Source: Pistacia vera (Eukaryota > Streptophyta > Magnoliopsida > Sapindales > Anacardiaceae). Taken from it: 64,000 nucleotides of DNA. Within the stretch, counting starts at the first letter, position 1; every line of letters begins with the position of its first letter. The DNA lies in contig NW_022196041.1 of NCBI RefSeq assembly GCF_008641045.1, forward strand, positions 62,001 through 126,000. Reading direction: 5' to 3'. Positions 47,641 through 58,418 of the stretch are shown here, piece after piece. The notes below the pieces were generated by a model. That model was not told the origin of the DNA, did not search any database, and was given only the letters and a program-made list of their open reading frames with translations. Position numbers and translations under genes: made by a program.

Positions 47641-47830
47641 TTTTTTTTGTGATTGGGGTGTCCAAAGGCCAGCTTACACATACTTTGATTAATCTCTTGA
47701 GGCCTTAAAATTAAGGGTCGAGTATACCTTCTAATGATCATCTTTATTAATAATTGAGCTGACTCGAACTCAAGACCAACTTGCACATACACTCGAAGAG
47801 TCATGTCCAATCATTTGACCACCTAGAGGC
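47641..47830 (-). repeat. SINE-like repeat
   Basis: Minus-strand copy: a T tract next to a (TA)n run at its left end, then GGGGTGTCCAAAGG...CTTGAGGCC, and GACTCGAACTCAAGACC (complement of a B-box-like word) on the right. It ends in CCACCTAGAGG. Confidence 0.65.
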
Positions 47831-48522
47831 AATTATATACTAATATATAGTTTTGACACAATATTGAGATATGAAAAACTATCAGATTAAGAAATAATGT
47901 ATCTCATACTCAAAAAACAGGTTTGCATATGGTCCAAGAGAAGTGCATATAATACGTTGATTGATGATAAATATAGTGAAAAAATCTTTAAGAGGAGATT
48001 TAGGGATCATAATTTTTGGAGGGAGCATGACTAAACAAAAGCATAATTTGTTCTTGTACAACAAGGAGATTCTGATGTTGATATAAAGCGGGTCATGCAC
48101 GGCATTTAATCAAATTCATGTGCCCTTTTTTTTTTATTATTATATTATAAGTTTATAACTACCCTAACTAATGTCACGAATTCCGTTACATCCATCTTCT
48201 TGTTTTAATTAACACCCTAATCCACATTCCTACCTAATTAACCACTTTTTCCATCACTCTCTCAACTCTTAAAGCACTTGTCTCTTTTCTTTTTCTTTTT
48301 AATTTTTCCGCCATCATTTTCCCTAAAGCACCTTAACGTTGCATTACACATCAATTCTATAAAGGATTTGTGTTGCTACTTTGTAAGCAACACTAATCAT
48401 AACATACCATTTCATTAAATTTATATTTCCTTAATTTTAGTTTTGCTACTATGTTTCGTATTTGTTATATATATATATATGTATATGTATATATATACAT
48501 ACCATGCGCATTGATTTGTGGG

Positions 48523-48720
48523 TTTTTTTTTTAATGATCAGGAGTGTTTGGGTCAGTTTGCGCATACCTCAACTAATCATTCGAGGCCCTGAAGTGAATG
48601 ATCTGGTAAATCCTCTTAGTGGTCACTTATATTACTCTAGTAATGCCTGAGAAAACTCCAACTCAATAATTCATGTTAGACCCTTTTACTCTTTTACTAT
48701 CAAGCCACCTAGTGGTGATT
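48523..48720 (-). repeat. SINE-like repeat (unit 1)
   Basis: Minus-strand copy with T tract at 48523-48532, then the complement of GATTAGTTGAGGTATGCGCA and TGACCCAAACACTCC. The 5' end on the right has CCACCTAGTGG. Duplicated at 51287-51484. Confidence 0.7.
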
Positions 48721-49584
48721 TCAAGTTCAATGTTTCAGTAAGTCACAAATATAGTAAGTTGCCATAAGGTGATTCGAATCTAGAAGATCAATGAAAGGAG
48801 CAAACGTTTTTTACCGTTAGACAAAACCCTTGGGGTTTATTGATTTGTGGTATTACTCATGTGACCGATAGTGCTATATATTATTTTAACACATAAATAA
48901 CGTAATACACCTTAACACCAATTAGTGTGAACGAGAGACTTAGAAGAAGCTTTCAATCTAAGTCTTGATTTTATATTGACCAAAGAGGGAAGCCAAATTG
49001 TAGGTGAAAATGGACCAAGTGTAGCTAAGATTGATTGTGTAAAAGCAAAGACTAAAAGAGTGGTGGAGCCATGAGATAGATCTCTTGAAATCTCATTTGA
49101 TTTTGGGAGAGACCTGACCTGATTAAGGTAGAAGAATGGGTCAATAAAATCCTGATTTTTGTGTAAACAAAAGACCCCACATTACCTCTCCCCAAGTCAA
49201 ACTAACTAAAAACAGTTAAACTTTTTCTTTATACGAATCAATAGGCATAATAAATCTTAATTAATTAAGGAAAAAAAAATAAAAAAGGAAGAAATGGCCA
49301 ACAAACACGCTTTGCTTTAGGTTAAAAGAAAGATTTTATAATAAAGATTGCAAGATTTGGGATGATTTCTTTTCTTATGTTTGCATGACATTTTCTGTTT
49401 ATCACTTTAAGGTCAAATTTTTAAGGCTGTGTTTCTTTTCTTATTTGTTTTATTATTTAATATGAGTTCCGGGTGCGGGTTATTGTAATTTAAACTTTAA
49501 ATTATAGTATCTTAATTTTTATATAAATTATAAATATTAAATGAGTTTAAAATGTTTTATATGGCTTTTCACATGAAGAATGTG

Positions 49585-49758
49585 TTTTTTTTTTTTTTTA
49601 ATCATTGGAGGTGTCTAAGCTAGTTTGCGAGCTCCTCAACTAATCCTCTGGAGTCTTAGAACTGTCCAACGACCACTCTTATTAGTGCATGGGGGACTCG
49701 AACTCATGAACTCATTGAACATTCTTTTGTTCTTTTACCATCAAATCACCCAATAGTA
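49585..49758 (-). repeat. SINE-like repeat (unit 1)
   Basis: T tract at 49585-49599. On the minus strand GAGTTCGAGTCCCCCATG is a good pol III B box (RGTTCRANNCY), followed by GGATTAGTTGAGGAGCTCGC. This is the clearest tRNA-like head in the family. Duplicated at 52347-52518. Confidence 0.72.
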
Positions 49759-51286
49759 GTTCACATGAATAATGTATTATTTGAATTAAATAAAATGTGG
49801 GCATGAAAAGTCTATTACAATGACTTGTTTTATATTAATAATTAAGTTTGTGTTTGATAAAGTATGGTGAACAATTTAAGCAGATTAATTTTTTTTGGTT
49901 TGGTCAAAAGATTTGGCAATTTTTTAGTCTATAAGAAACACTTTTTGAATTTCCTTAATTAAATTTTGATCGAGTAAAAGAAACAGGGAAAATGATTGTA
50001 GTTGAAGAAGGAAATGTTTGATCAGACGGCGCATGTGCGACCCAGTAAAATCCAGTGGTAAAAAACTGTGAGGCGTATGACAAATGGAGTAAGCAACACG
50101 TGGTGGAGAAGAGAGTGTGGGGCCAAAACTCAAGTGTGAAAAAATTGAAACAAATAGGACCCCATAATTTTCTACTTTGAACAACGGACACCCCCCTCGA
50201 TGTGGACAGATTCGCAAAAATTGAAGATTTAGAGCAGAAGGGAAGTGAGCCCCACAAAAGATTTATATTTCATAATGGTCCCACAAAGATTTCAAATTTT
50301 GCTGAGTGGGTCCCTACCTATTTATTTCATGTCCCCTTCACAATTATTACAATTGCAAGAAGGAGCAAGAGCAAAAAGTTGATTCCGTTCCTTGGTCTTC
50401 TTCATCTTCTATTTCCCTCTGTTCTGTGTCTGTGCATGTTTGTGGTCCTTTTTTTGTAATTTCGCCTTTTCAATTCCTCTAAATTTTCATTATTATGTTT
50501 CCTTTTATTTGTTTACCCAAAACCAACAAGGCCCATCTTTTTATATATTATTTCAGATTTGACTCATAAAAAATTACGTCTTATTTCTTATCTTATTGCG
50601 AAATAAATCAACACTGCTTTTTGGAAACACTTTTGAAAACTATAGCATTGTATTTCAGTTATAATATCTTTACACATGATATGGTCCAAGAGAAGTGCAT
50701 ATAATACGTTGATTGATGATAAATTTAGTAAAAAAATCTTTAAGAGGAGATTTAGGGATCATAATTTTTGGAGGGAGCATGACTAAACAAAAGCATAATT
50801 TGTTCTTGTACAACAAGGAGATTCTGATGTTGATATAAAGCGGGTCATGCACGGCATTTAATCAAATTCATGTGCCCTTTTTTTTTTATTATTATATTAT
50901 AAGTTTATAACTACCCTAACTAATGTCACGAATTCCGTTACATCCATCTTCTTGTTTTAATTAACACCCTAATCCACATTCCTACCTAATTAACCACTTT
51001 TTCCATCACTCTCTCAACTCTTAAAGCACTTGTCTCTTTTCTTTTTCTTTTTCTTTTTCTTTTTAATTTTTCCGCCATCATTTTCCCTAAAGCACCTTAA
51101 CGTTGCATTACACATCAATTCTATAAAGGATTTGTGTTGCTACTTTGTAAGCAACACTAATCATAACATACCATTTCATTAAATTTATATTTCCTTAATT
51201 TTAGTTTTGCTACTATGTTTCGTATTTGTTATATATATATATATGTATATGTATATATATACATACCATGCGCATTGATTTGTGGG

Positions 51287-51484
51287 TTTTTTTTTTAATG
51301 ATCAGGAGTGTTTGGGTCAGTTTGCGCATACCTCAACTAATCATTCGAGGCCCTGAAGTGAATGATCTGGTAAATCCTCTTAGTGGTCACTTATATTACT
51401 CTAGTAATGCCTGAGAAAACTCCAACTCAATAATTCATGTTAGACCCTTTTACTCTTTTACTATCAAGCCACCTAGTGGTGATT
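51287..51484 (-). repeat. SINE-like repeat (unit 2)
   Basis: Copy of the 48523-48720 element created by the segmental duplication, not a separate insertion. Confidence 0.7.
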
Positions 51485-52346
51485 TCAAGTTCAATGTTTC
51501 AGTAAGTCACAAATATAGTAAGTTGCCATAAGGTGATTCGAATCTAGAAGATCAATGAAAGGAGCAAACGTTTTTTACCGTTAGACAAAACCCTTGGGGT
51601 TTATTGATTTGTAGTATTACTCATGTGACCGATAGTGCTATATATTATTTTAACACATAAATAACGTAATACACCTTAACACCAATTAGTGTGAATGAAA
51701 GACTTAGAAGAAGCTTTCAATCAAGTCTTGATTTTATATTGACCAAAGAGGGAAGCTAAATTGTAGGTGAAAATGGGCCAAGTGTAGCTAAGATTGATTG
51801 TGTAAAAGCAAAGACTAAAAGAGTGGTGGAGCCATGAGTTAGATCTCTTGAAATCTCATTTGATTTTGGGAGAGACCTGACCTGATTAAGGTAGAAGAAT
51901 GGGTCAATAAAATCCTGATTTTTGTGTAAACAAAAGACCCCACGTTACCTCTCCCCAAGTCAAACTAACTAAAAACAGTTAAACTTTTTCTTTATACGAA
52001 TCAATAGCCATAATAAATCTTAATTAATTAAGGAAAAAAAAATAAAAAAGGAAGAAATGGCCAACAAACACGCTTTGCTTTAGGTTAAAAGAAAGATTTT
52101 ATAATAAAGATTGCAAGATTTGGGATGATTTCTTTTCTTATGTTTGCATGACATTTTCTGTTTATCACTTTAAGGTCAAATTTTTAAGGCTGTGTTTCTT
52201 TTCTTATTTGTTTTATTATTTAATATGAGTTCCGGGTGCGGGTTATTGTAATTTAAACTTTAAATTATAGTATCTTAATTTATATATAAATTATAAATAT
52301 TAAATGAGTTTAAAATGTTTTATATGGCTTTTCACATGAAGAATGT

Positions 52347-52518
52347 GTTTTTTTTTTTTTTTTCATTGGGGTGTCTAAGCTAGTTTGCGAGCTCCTCAAC
52401 TAATCCTCTGGAGTCTTAGAACTGTCCAACGACCACTCTTATTAGTGCATGGGGGACTCGAACTCATGAACTCATTGAACATTCTTTTGTTCTTTTACCA
52501 TCAAATCACCCAATAGTA
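52347..52518 (-). repeat. SINE-like repeat (unit 2)
   Basis: Copy of the 49585-49758 element created by the segmental duplication; its T tract is slightly longer. Confidence 0.7.
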
Positions 52519-53549
52519 GTTCACATGAATAATGTATTATTTGAATTAAATAAAATGTGGGCATGAAAAGACTATTACAATGACTTGTTTTATATTAATA
52601 TTAAGTTTGTGTTTGATAAGTTTGATAAAGTATGGAGCAATTTAAGCAGTTAATTTTTTTGGTTTGGTCAAAAGATTTGGCAATTTTTTAGTCTATAAGA
52701 AACACTTTTTGAATTTCCTTAATAAATTTTGATTGAGAAAGAGGGAAAATGGTTGTAGTTGAAGAAGGAAATGTTTGATCAGACGGCGCATGTGCGCAAG
52801 TAAAATCCAGTGGTAAAAAACTGTGAGGCGATGACAAATGGAGTAAGCAACACGTGGTGGAGAAGAGAGTGTGGGCCAAAACTCAAGTGTAAAAATTGAA
52901 ACAAATAGGACCCCATAATTTTCTACTTTGAACAACGGACACCCCCCGATGACAGATTCGCAAAATTGAAGATTAGCAGAAGGGAATGAGCCACAAAAGA
53001 TTTATATTTCATAATGGTCCCCAAAGATTTCAAATTTTGCTGATGTTCCCTACTATTTATTTCATGTCCCTTCACAATTATTACAATTGCAAGAAGGAGC
53101 AAGAGCAAAAGTTGATTCCTTCCTTGGTCTTCTTCATCTTCTATTTCCTCTGTTCTGTGTCTGTGCATGTTTGTGGTCCTTTTTTTGTAATTTCGCCTTT
53201 TCAATTCCTCTAAATTTTCATTATATGTTTCCTTTTATTGTTTACCCAAAACCAACAAGGCCCATCTTTTTATATTTATTCAGATTTGACTCATAAAAAA
53301 TTACGTCTTATTCTTATTTATTGCGAAATAAATCAACACTGCTTTTTGAAACACTTTTGAAAACTATAGCATTGTATTTCAGTTATAATATCTTTACACA
53401 TGAGTTAAAAAAAAAAAAAAAAAAATACTACAATTGGAAAGTGATTAAAGTGAGTAAGCAAATGCGACAAATTAAGATTGTCTAACGGTTAAAGATGTTG
53501 TTTTTTCATTGACTTTTTTTTTATTCAACTTAAAATCATCTACTATATA

Positions 53550-53792
53550 CTTCCTCTGTTTTTTTTTAAATATTGTTTTAAGGGGTAATTTTTTCCAAAT
53601 TAAATGTTCTTGTCTTGTCTATATAATAGGAGAGAGAAAATGTATATTATATTATATATAATTATTTAAATAATTCAATGTGTGCAGCGGAAAAGTTTTT
53701 CCACCTGTAAAATCAGAGGAAAAAATCAGGTGGGAGTAGTATATTAAAAAGTGTGCAATTGGCTAAAAGTCATTTATTGGAAACGGAGGGAG
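53550..53792. repeat. Stowaway-like MITE upstream of the response regulator
   Basis: The 243-bp element is flanked by TA on each side. The left end is CTTCCTCTGTTT and the complement of the right end CTCCCTCCGTTT, matching the CTCCCTCCGT terminus of Stowaway (Tc1/mariner) MITEs. It lies about 660 bp upstream of the response regulator ATG and may be part of its distal promoter. Confidence 0.75.
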
Positions 53793-54402
53793 TATGATTT
53801 ACTTAGTTTTTTCGTTTGTAAGTATTCAATGGATCTCAATGATTATTGATGTATCACAAATTGGTCTAGGTACATAATTATAAAAAAAAAAAAAAAAAAG
53901 TTGAGAAATTAAGTAGACGCATTAAAGTTAACGCGTATAAGACTAATAGGAAAGGGAAATTGTGTGGGGGACTTAATTGATTAAGTGATAATAGTAGTTT
54001 AATTAGTTAAACACCTTATTTTATATAGAAATGAGAATAAATAAATAAAACTAATGATACCAATGGGAACAAAGATCTCCGGATTTTCCTTAGTAATCAA
54101 ACAAAATCCAATCAAAAGGACACCGTAAAGATAGAGAAATATGAGTGGTTGTACCAACAAGGTATGGAGAATCTAGTGAGAGATTTTGGCAACACAAAAA
54201 ACCATATTTACTTCCCATTTTTTTTTTTTTTTTTTTTTCTTGCTGCTAAAAAACACTTCCTTCTCTCTCACCTACCTCATAATAAGAACCTACGAAACAA
54301 GCCACACCTCACCACTCTCTTCATATTCATTCATTCATTCATTCCATAAATCATACCCACCAACGCACGCTACCTTCTCTCTTTTTTACCTCTTCTTCTC
54401 TT

Positions 54403-54409
54403 TATATAA
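54403..54409 (+). promoter_or_regulatory. TATA-like box before the response regulator
   Basis: TATATAA lies 43 bp upstream of the ATG at 54452, which would leave a very short leader. The pyrimidine-rich stretch 54240-54400 with a TCAT repeat may instead be transcribed leader, so this is a weak call. Confidence 0.3.
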
Positions 54410-54451
54410 TCAAACACTCTGAATTTTTTTAACACATAATTCATTTGTTTA

Positions 54452-56594
54452 ATGGAGTTGAAATCAGAAACTGTTGAGGTTGAAGATACCCAGAAAGTTA
54501 TACTACTTGAAGAAGAACAACCGCAACATGAAGAAGAAGAAGAGGAGAAACAGCAACAAGAATTGCAGGAAAGTTTTCATGTTTTGGCAGTTGATGATAG
54601 TGTCATTGACAGGAAGCTTTTGGAGAAGCTCCTTAAAATTTCTTCCTATCAAGGTAATAATCTATATATTAACATGGGGATTGATTATTAAAATTAATAT
54701 TGACTCTTATATGCATTTTTTATGTTTTGTTCTTGTTGTTGTAGTGACTTGTGTGGACTCTGGAGATAAAGCCTTGGAATTTCTAGGTCTGATTGATAAG
54801 CTAGACACACCTACTGATTCTACTTCTTCTTCATCTCCTCCTCAGTCATTACAACAAGAGGTAAAATCTCTTCTCTATTGTTCATTTTTTATTTCTCAAC
54901 TTTTCCCTCGTTGATCCACTTAGGGAACTGTCAACATAAATATATTCTTCTTTTTTAGAATACTCTTGAGTACTGGGTATTCAAGAGTTTAGTTTCAACT
55001 TGTGTCAGGAAGGAGTTATTATACAAGGGAAAGGGATACTGCTACTCATAATGATTGAGAAAATTAGGCAAAATTTTGGTTTTAATTAACATAATGGATG
55101 ATTGGTTTGCTCTATATTCAATGTAGAAATTAGTTCCTTGTTTTTCTCATTCATCACTGACATATTAATCAGTCGATGCTAGAAATATTATTCTATGAAG
55201 TTTTAAACAGTTATCAAATGTGAAAACATGAAAAGGCAGGCAAAGGTAAAGTAGCTAGAAAGCCTTTTGATCTACTGTAATTAATTAGCCAATTAGCCTG
55301 CTTTTATAGTAATATAATCTGATACAAATTATCCAGAATAAAAAAGGGACCACAGAAATGCAGAAATTTAGCTGATATGGTTAAGGATATCTGTCTGTCT
55401 GTCGACATTAACAATATACACGAAGGGGGGACAGGGCCAAACCTTGGAGATGCAATGCCATTTTTTGCTTCTCAATTTCTGTGCCAATTCAATATTTTGC
55501 CTGTGGACCTCTCATTGATTAATTGCATGTTCCATAATCTGTTAGGTTTAGCCTTCAATCTTTTAACGTCCCACATTAATGAGAATCAAGCCAAAAAAAA
55601 CTGTTTTCACTTCAATGTCCCTTGCCTACATGAGTACATTCATTTTACTCTTTATTCTATGATTAAATGGAAAAAAAATAATAACATTATGTTTATGATC
55701 AAATATTGCAGGGATCAAAGGTCAACTTAATCATGACTGACTTCTGTATGCCCGGAATGAGCGGCTATGATTTACTTAAACGAGTCAAGGTGAAGTCCAT
55801 GATCTTATATTCCGTACTCCTTTCATCACTTAATCTAATTTAAAGCTTAAAATGTTTGAACTATTTGTGGAAACAACATGATATCTATTAGTTGGTTAAG
55901 AGATAGCTGATTTTTTTTTTTTTTCTATATATATAGAAATTTGGTAGGATGCTTCTCTGATAAGCTTGAAAACGTCTGAATTTTATAATTGTTGCTTCAA
56001 AATGACACAAAAAAGTTGGTTAGAAAATAGAATTCTTTACTTTAGTTTATTATTTGTTTAATATTCTTAAGTTTTGCTTAAACTTGCAGGGATCTTCGTG
56101 GAAAGATGTACCAGTTGTGGTCATGTCATCAGAAAATGTACCTTCGAGAATCAGCATGTAAGTTGTTTCTTTAATTGTCTTCAACTTTCTCCAAATAAAA
56201 ATGACAGTAAGAAATTTAAACCGGATTAAAACAAAATGAAACCCGTGATTGAAAGAGATAAAAATTTAAGACTTGAGTGAGGTGACATTATGTTTTATTT
56301 CGAATCGACAGGTGCCTGGAAGAAGGAGCTGAGGAGTTTCTGTTGAAGCCGCTTCAGTTATCAGACTTGGAGAAGCTTCAGCCTCATCTATTAAAATCCC
56401 TGAATATGAATAACCAAACTTGTACAGAAATGGAGAAGGAGTTGACGAAGGACAACAATGAAAGCACGGACAAGAACAATTACAACGACTCTAACAACTA
56501 TGTAAACAACAATAATAGTTTTAGCAAGAGGAAGGCTTTGTCAGCTGAGCCCCCAGAGAGGAGGCCTAAAATGAAAGAATTGGCAGTAGTATAA
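54452..56594 (+). CDS. Type-A two-component response regulator (ARR family)
   Basis: Five exons: 54452-54653, 54745-54860, 55712-55789, 56090-56157 and 56312-56594; phases agree and the product is 248 aa. It is a receiver-domain protein that takes phosphate from histidine phosphotransfer proteins and damps cytokinin signalling. Visible residues are the acidic pair Asp48-Asp49 (VLAVDDS), phospho-acceptor Asp116 (LIMTDFCMPGMSGYD), the SSENVPSRI segment with the conserved Ser, and Lys167 (EFLLKPL). No DNA-binding GARP domain follows, which separates type A from type B. The N terminus (residues 10-41) is unusually Glu/Gln-rich. The tail is Asn/Asp-rich (residues 190-220) and ends KRKALSAEPPERRPKMKELAVV-like. 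Phe117 stands where Tyr is more usual. Which Arabidopsis ARR is closest I leave open. Confidence 0.93.
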
Positions 56595-57175
56595 TCTTTT
56601 TAAATTTTGATGGGAGATTGTGGTATAATTAGTCTACATTAGAGAGTGCATTAATTTTCCTAATACTTGGGTTACGTGATCATGTATCTACTTAATTAAT
56701 TGGTAAATGTTGCTAATGTCAGGGTGACGGCCTTTTCTATAAACATATTATTATTGAAAATATTATATGCTAGTTTGGTGGGCAAAAAGCCATATATAAA
56801 TAAATAACATAATTAATTAGATAAGAGAGAAGTAAACAAAAACGTATTTGGTCTGTAGGGCTAAAATTATGGGAATTACCCATGGCCATGAGCAGAGAAC
56901 ACAGACACTGATTACAAGTGGCGCAAGTCTATGAAATTTGTAGAATAAAGAATGAGTTGATATTGATATTAGCTGGAGGTGAACCTGATTTAGGATCAAA
57001 AGTCCCCATCGTCAGTCAATCGTATTTATTGTAGATGAAGATAGGATCCAGAACTACCTTTCAGCTGTTTGATTGAAAGGTACTTGAAACTTATCCAGTG
57101 ACCCAGACTTCAAGAAGAAGCCCTACATCATAACACGGGCGATGTGGAATCTTGTGATAGAATCATAGATTAGAA
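56595..57175. other. 3' flank of the response regulator
   Basis: AT-rich. It presumably holds the 3' untranslated region and polyadenylation site; AATAAA-like words occur but none is decisive. No gene seen. Confidence 0.4.
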
Positions 57176-57833
57176 CAAGGTTTGAAAACCCGGGCCGGCC
57201 TGGCCCAGTTGGTAGAATCGGTTCAACCAGGATCCAAGTTATCAATTTCCACTGTTTATGAAAAACTCTAAAGAGGACAACGACCAACGAGCAATTGGTG
57301 GTTGGAATGTTGAGGGTTTGAAGAGGAGAGGCTAATGAGTGTAAAAGTGGTAACGGAGACAATTTTCAATGGGTGAAACGACTAGAAATTACAAAAATGT
57401 GTTGCAGCTTGTCGACAATTGAGGACGACAATCGATGAGTAATTGACGATTGGGGTGTTGGGAGTTTTAAAGAGAAAGGGTTGGTGAGTTTAAAGGTGGC
57501 GATGGAGACGATTTTCGACGAGTGAAACAATCGAAAATCATAAAAATTGCATAGTGGCAACGACTCTTGTTGTCGATGATGAGGTGAATTGGGGTGAGGT
57601 AAAATGGGTTTTGATAAGGAGGCTGAGGAGAGTATTTTCATAGTGATGAAAAGTGTTGTCGACACTGGGTGATTTTGAATGATTTCAAACCTGTAAAAAC
57701 TTACACAATTTTTAAGAGTGTTTTTGCTAAATTTTAAACTTTTTTATATGCTAATATCACATCACTGGTCAAACCGGTTCAACCAGGTCCGACCACTTTG
57801 CCAGGTTGCACCAGGCCGGGTTTTTAAACCTTG
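57176..57833. repeat. hAT-like MITE
   Basis: Terminal inverted repeats CAAGGTTTGAAAACCCGG and, on the complement, CAAGGTTTAAAAACCCGG, extended by GGCCGGCCTGG-type pairing. Flanks are GATTAGAA (57168-57175) and GTTTAGAA (57834-57841), a 7-of-8 match, as expected for the 8-bp target duplication of hAT elements. The interior has two diverged units of roughly 190 bp around GGAGACGATTTTCGACGAGTG. No transposase is encoded. Confidence 0.75.
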
Positions 57834-58418
57834 GTTTAGAAGTGGCAATAATGTCTTCCTCTATTACAATAATTTACGTGGAGGCTGATAATTTTTTAAA
57901 CAAATGATATTATACGATAGCACCAAGTCTATCATCAACATAAAAATAAAATGGTGGCAATTGCTCCAAAAGAAAATTTTTCTGGATATTAACGCCAACA
58001 CAAACGAGAATAAACTATAGAAATATGCCAAACCACCGACATTAAATTAAAAATATCTCTTCTACATAATTAACTTACTATCTTGTTCCTTACGCCAAAC
58101 ACTGTTACAACTATGCTATTCCAAAAAGTAAATACCTGCTAAAACTGCCGAAAATGCCTCCTATTTATTCATGCAAACGGCAAACCTAAAAAGAAACTGA
58201 GAGGAAGGACATCAGGCTTCTTTGTTTTTGTTGTTGATATTATTGTTTGGTATAACAGCCGCCAAGCACAATACAACATGCGCATGTCTGTATACTCTCT
58301 ACAGAGAGAAGCTGCCATTCCTGAAGATTCAAGAAATTTCAAACTTTTAGTAATAATTCCATATGACTAGCATTCAATTTTTTGCATGAAAGATTTTGAA
58401 CAGAAATATGTACCTTCT

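Larger units (their letters stand above)
47928..50679. repeat. Tandem segmental duplication, unit 1
   Basis: The unit begins TATGGTCCAAGAGAAGTGC and ends TTTACACATGA. It is repeated head-to-tail at 50680-53403 with very high identity over the first 1.9 kb. It contains two SINE-like copies, a (TA)n run near 48468 and a promoter-like AT-rich stretch, but no gene I can recognise; open frames of 80-100 codons at 49924-50459 have no known similarity and are not kept in unit 2. Confidence 0.92.
50680..53403. repeat. Tandem segmental duplication, unit 2
   Basis: Second copy of the 2.7-kb unit, directly abutting the first. The first 1.9 kb differ by few substitutions and a 12-bp gain of TTTCTT-type sequence near 51045. 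The last 0.8 kb (about 52590-53390) carry some twenty deletions of one to a few bases relative to unit 1 and almost no gains. Confidence 0.92.

Noticed and set aside
49924..50459. Open frames of about 85-100 codons, some with a hydrophobic end
   Set aside because: They are not preserved in the tandem copy at 52688-53213, have no recognisable similarity and overlap each other on both strands.
54474..54914. A 146-codon open frame overlapping the response regulator start
   Set aside because: It is another frame of exon 1 and runs through intron 1 and exon 2; the receiver motifs are in the frame starting at 54452.
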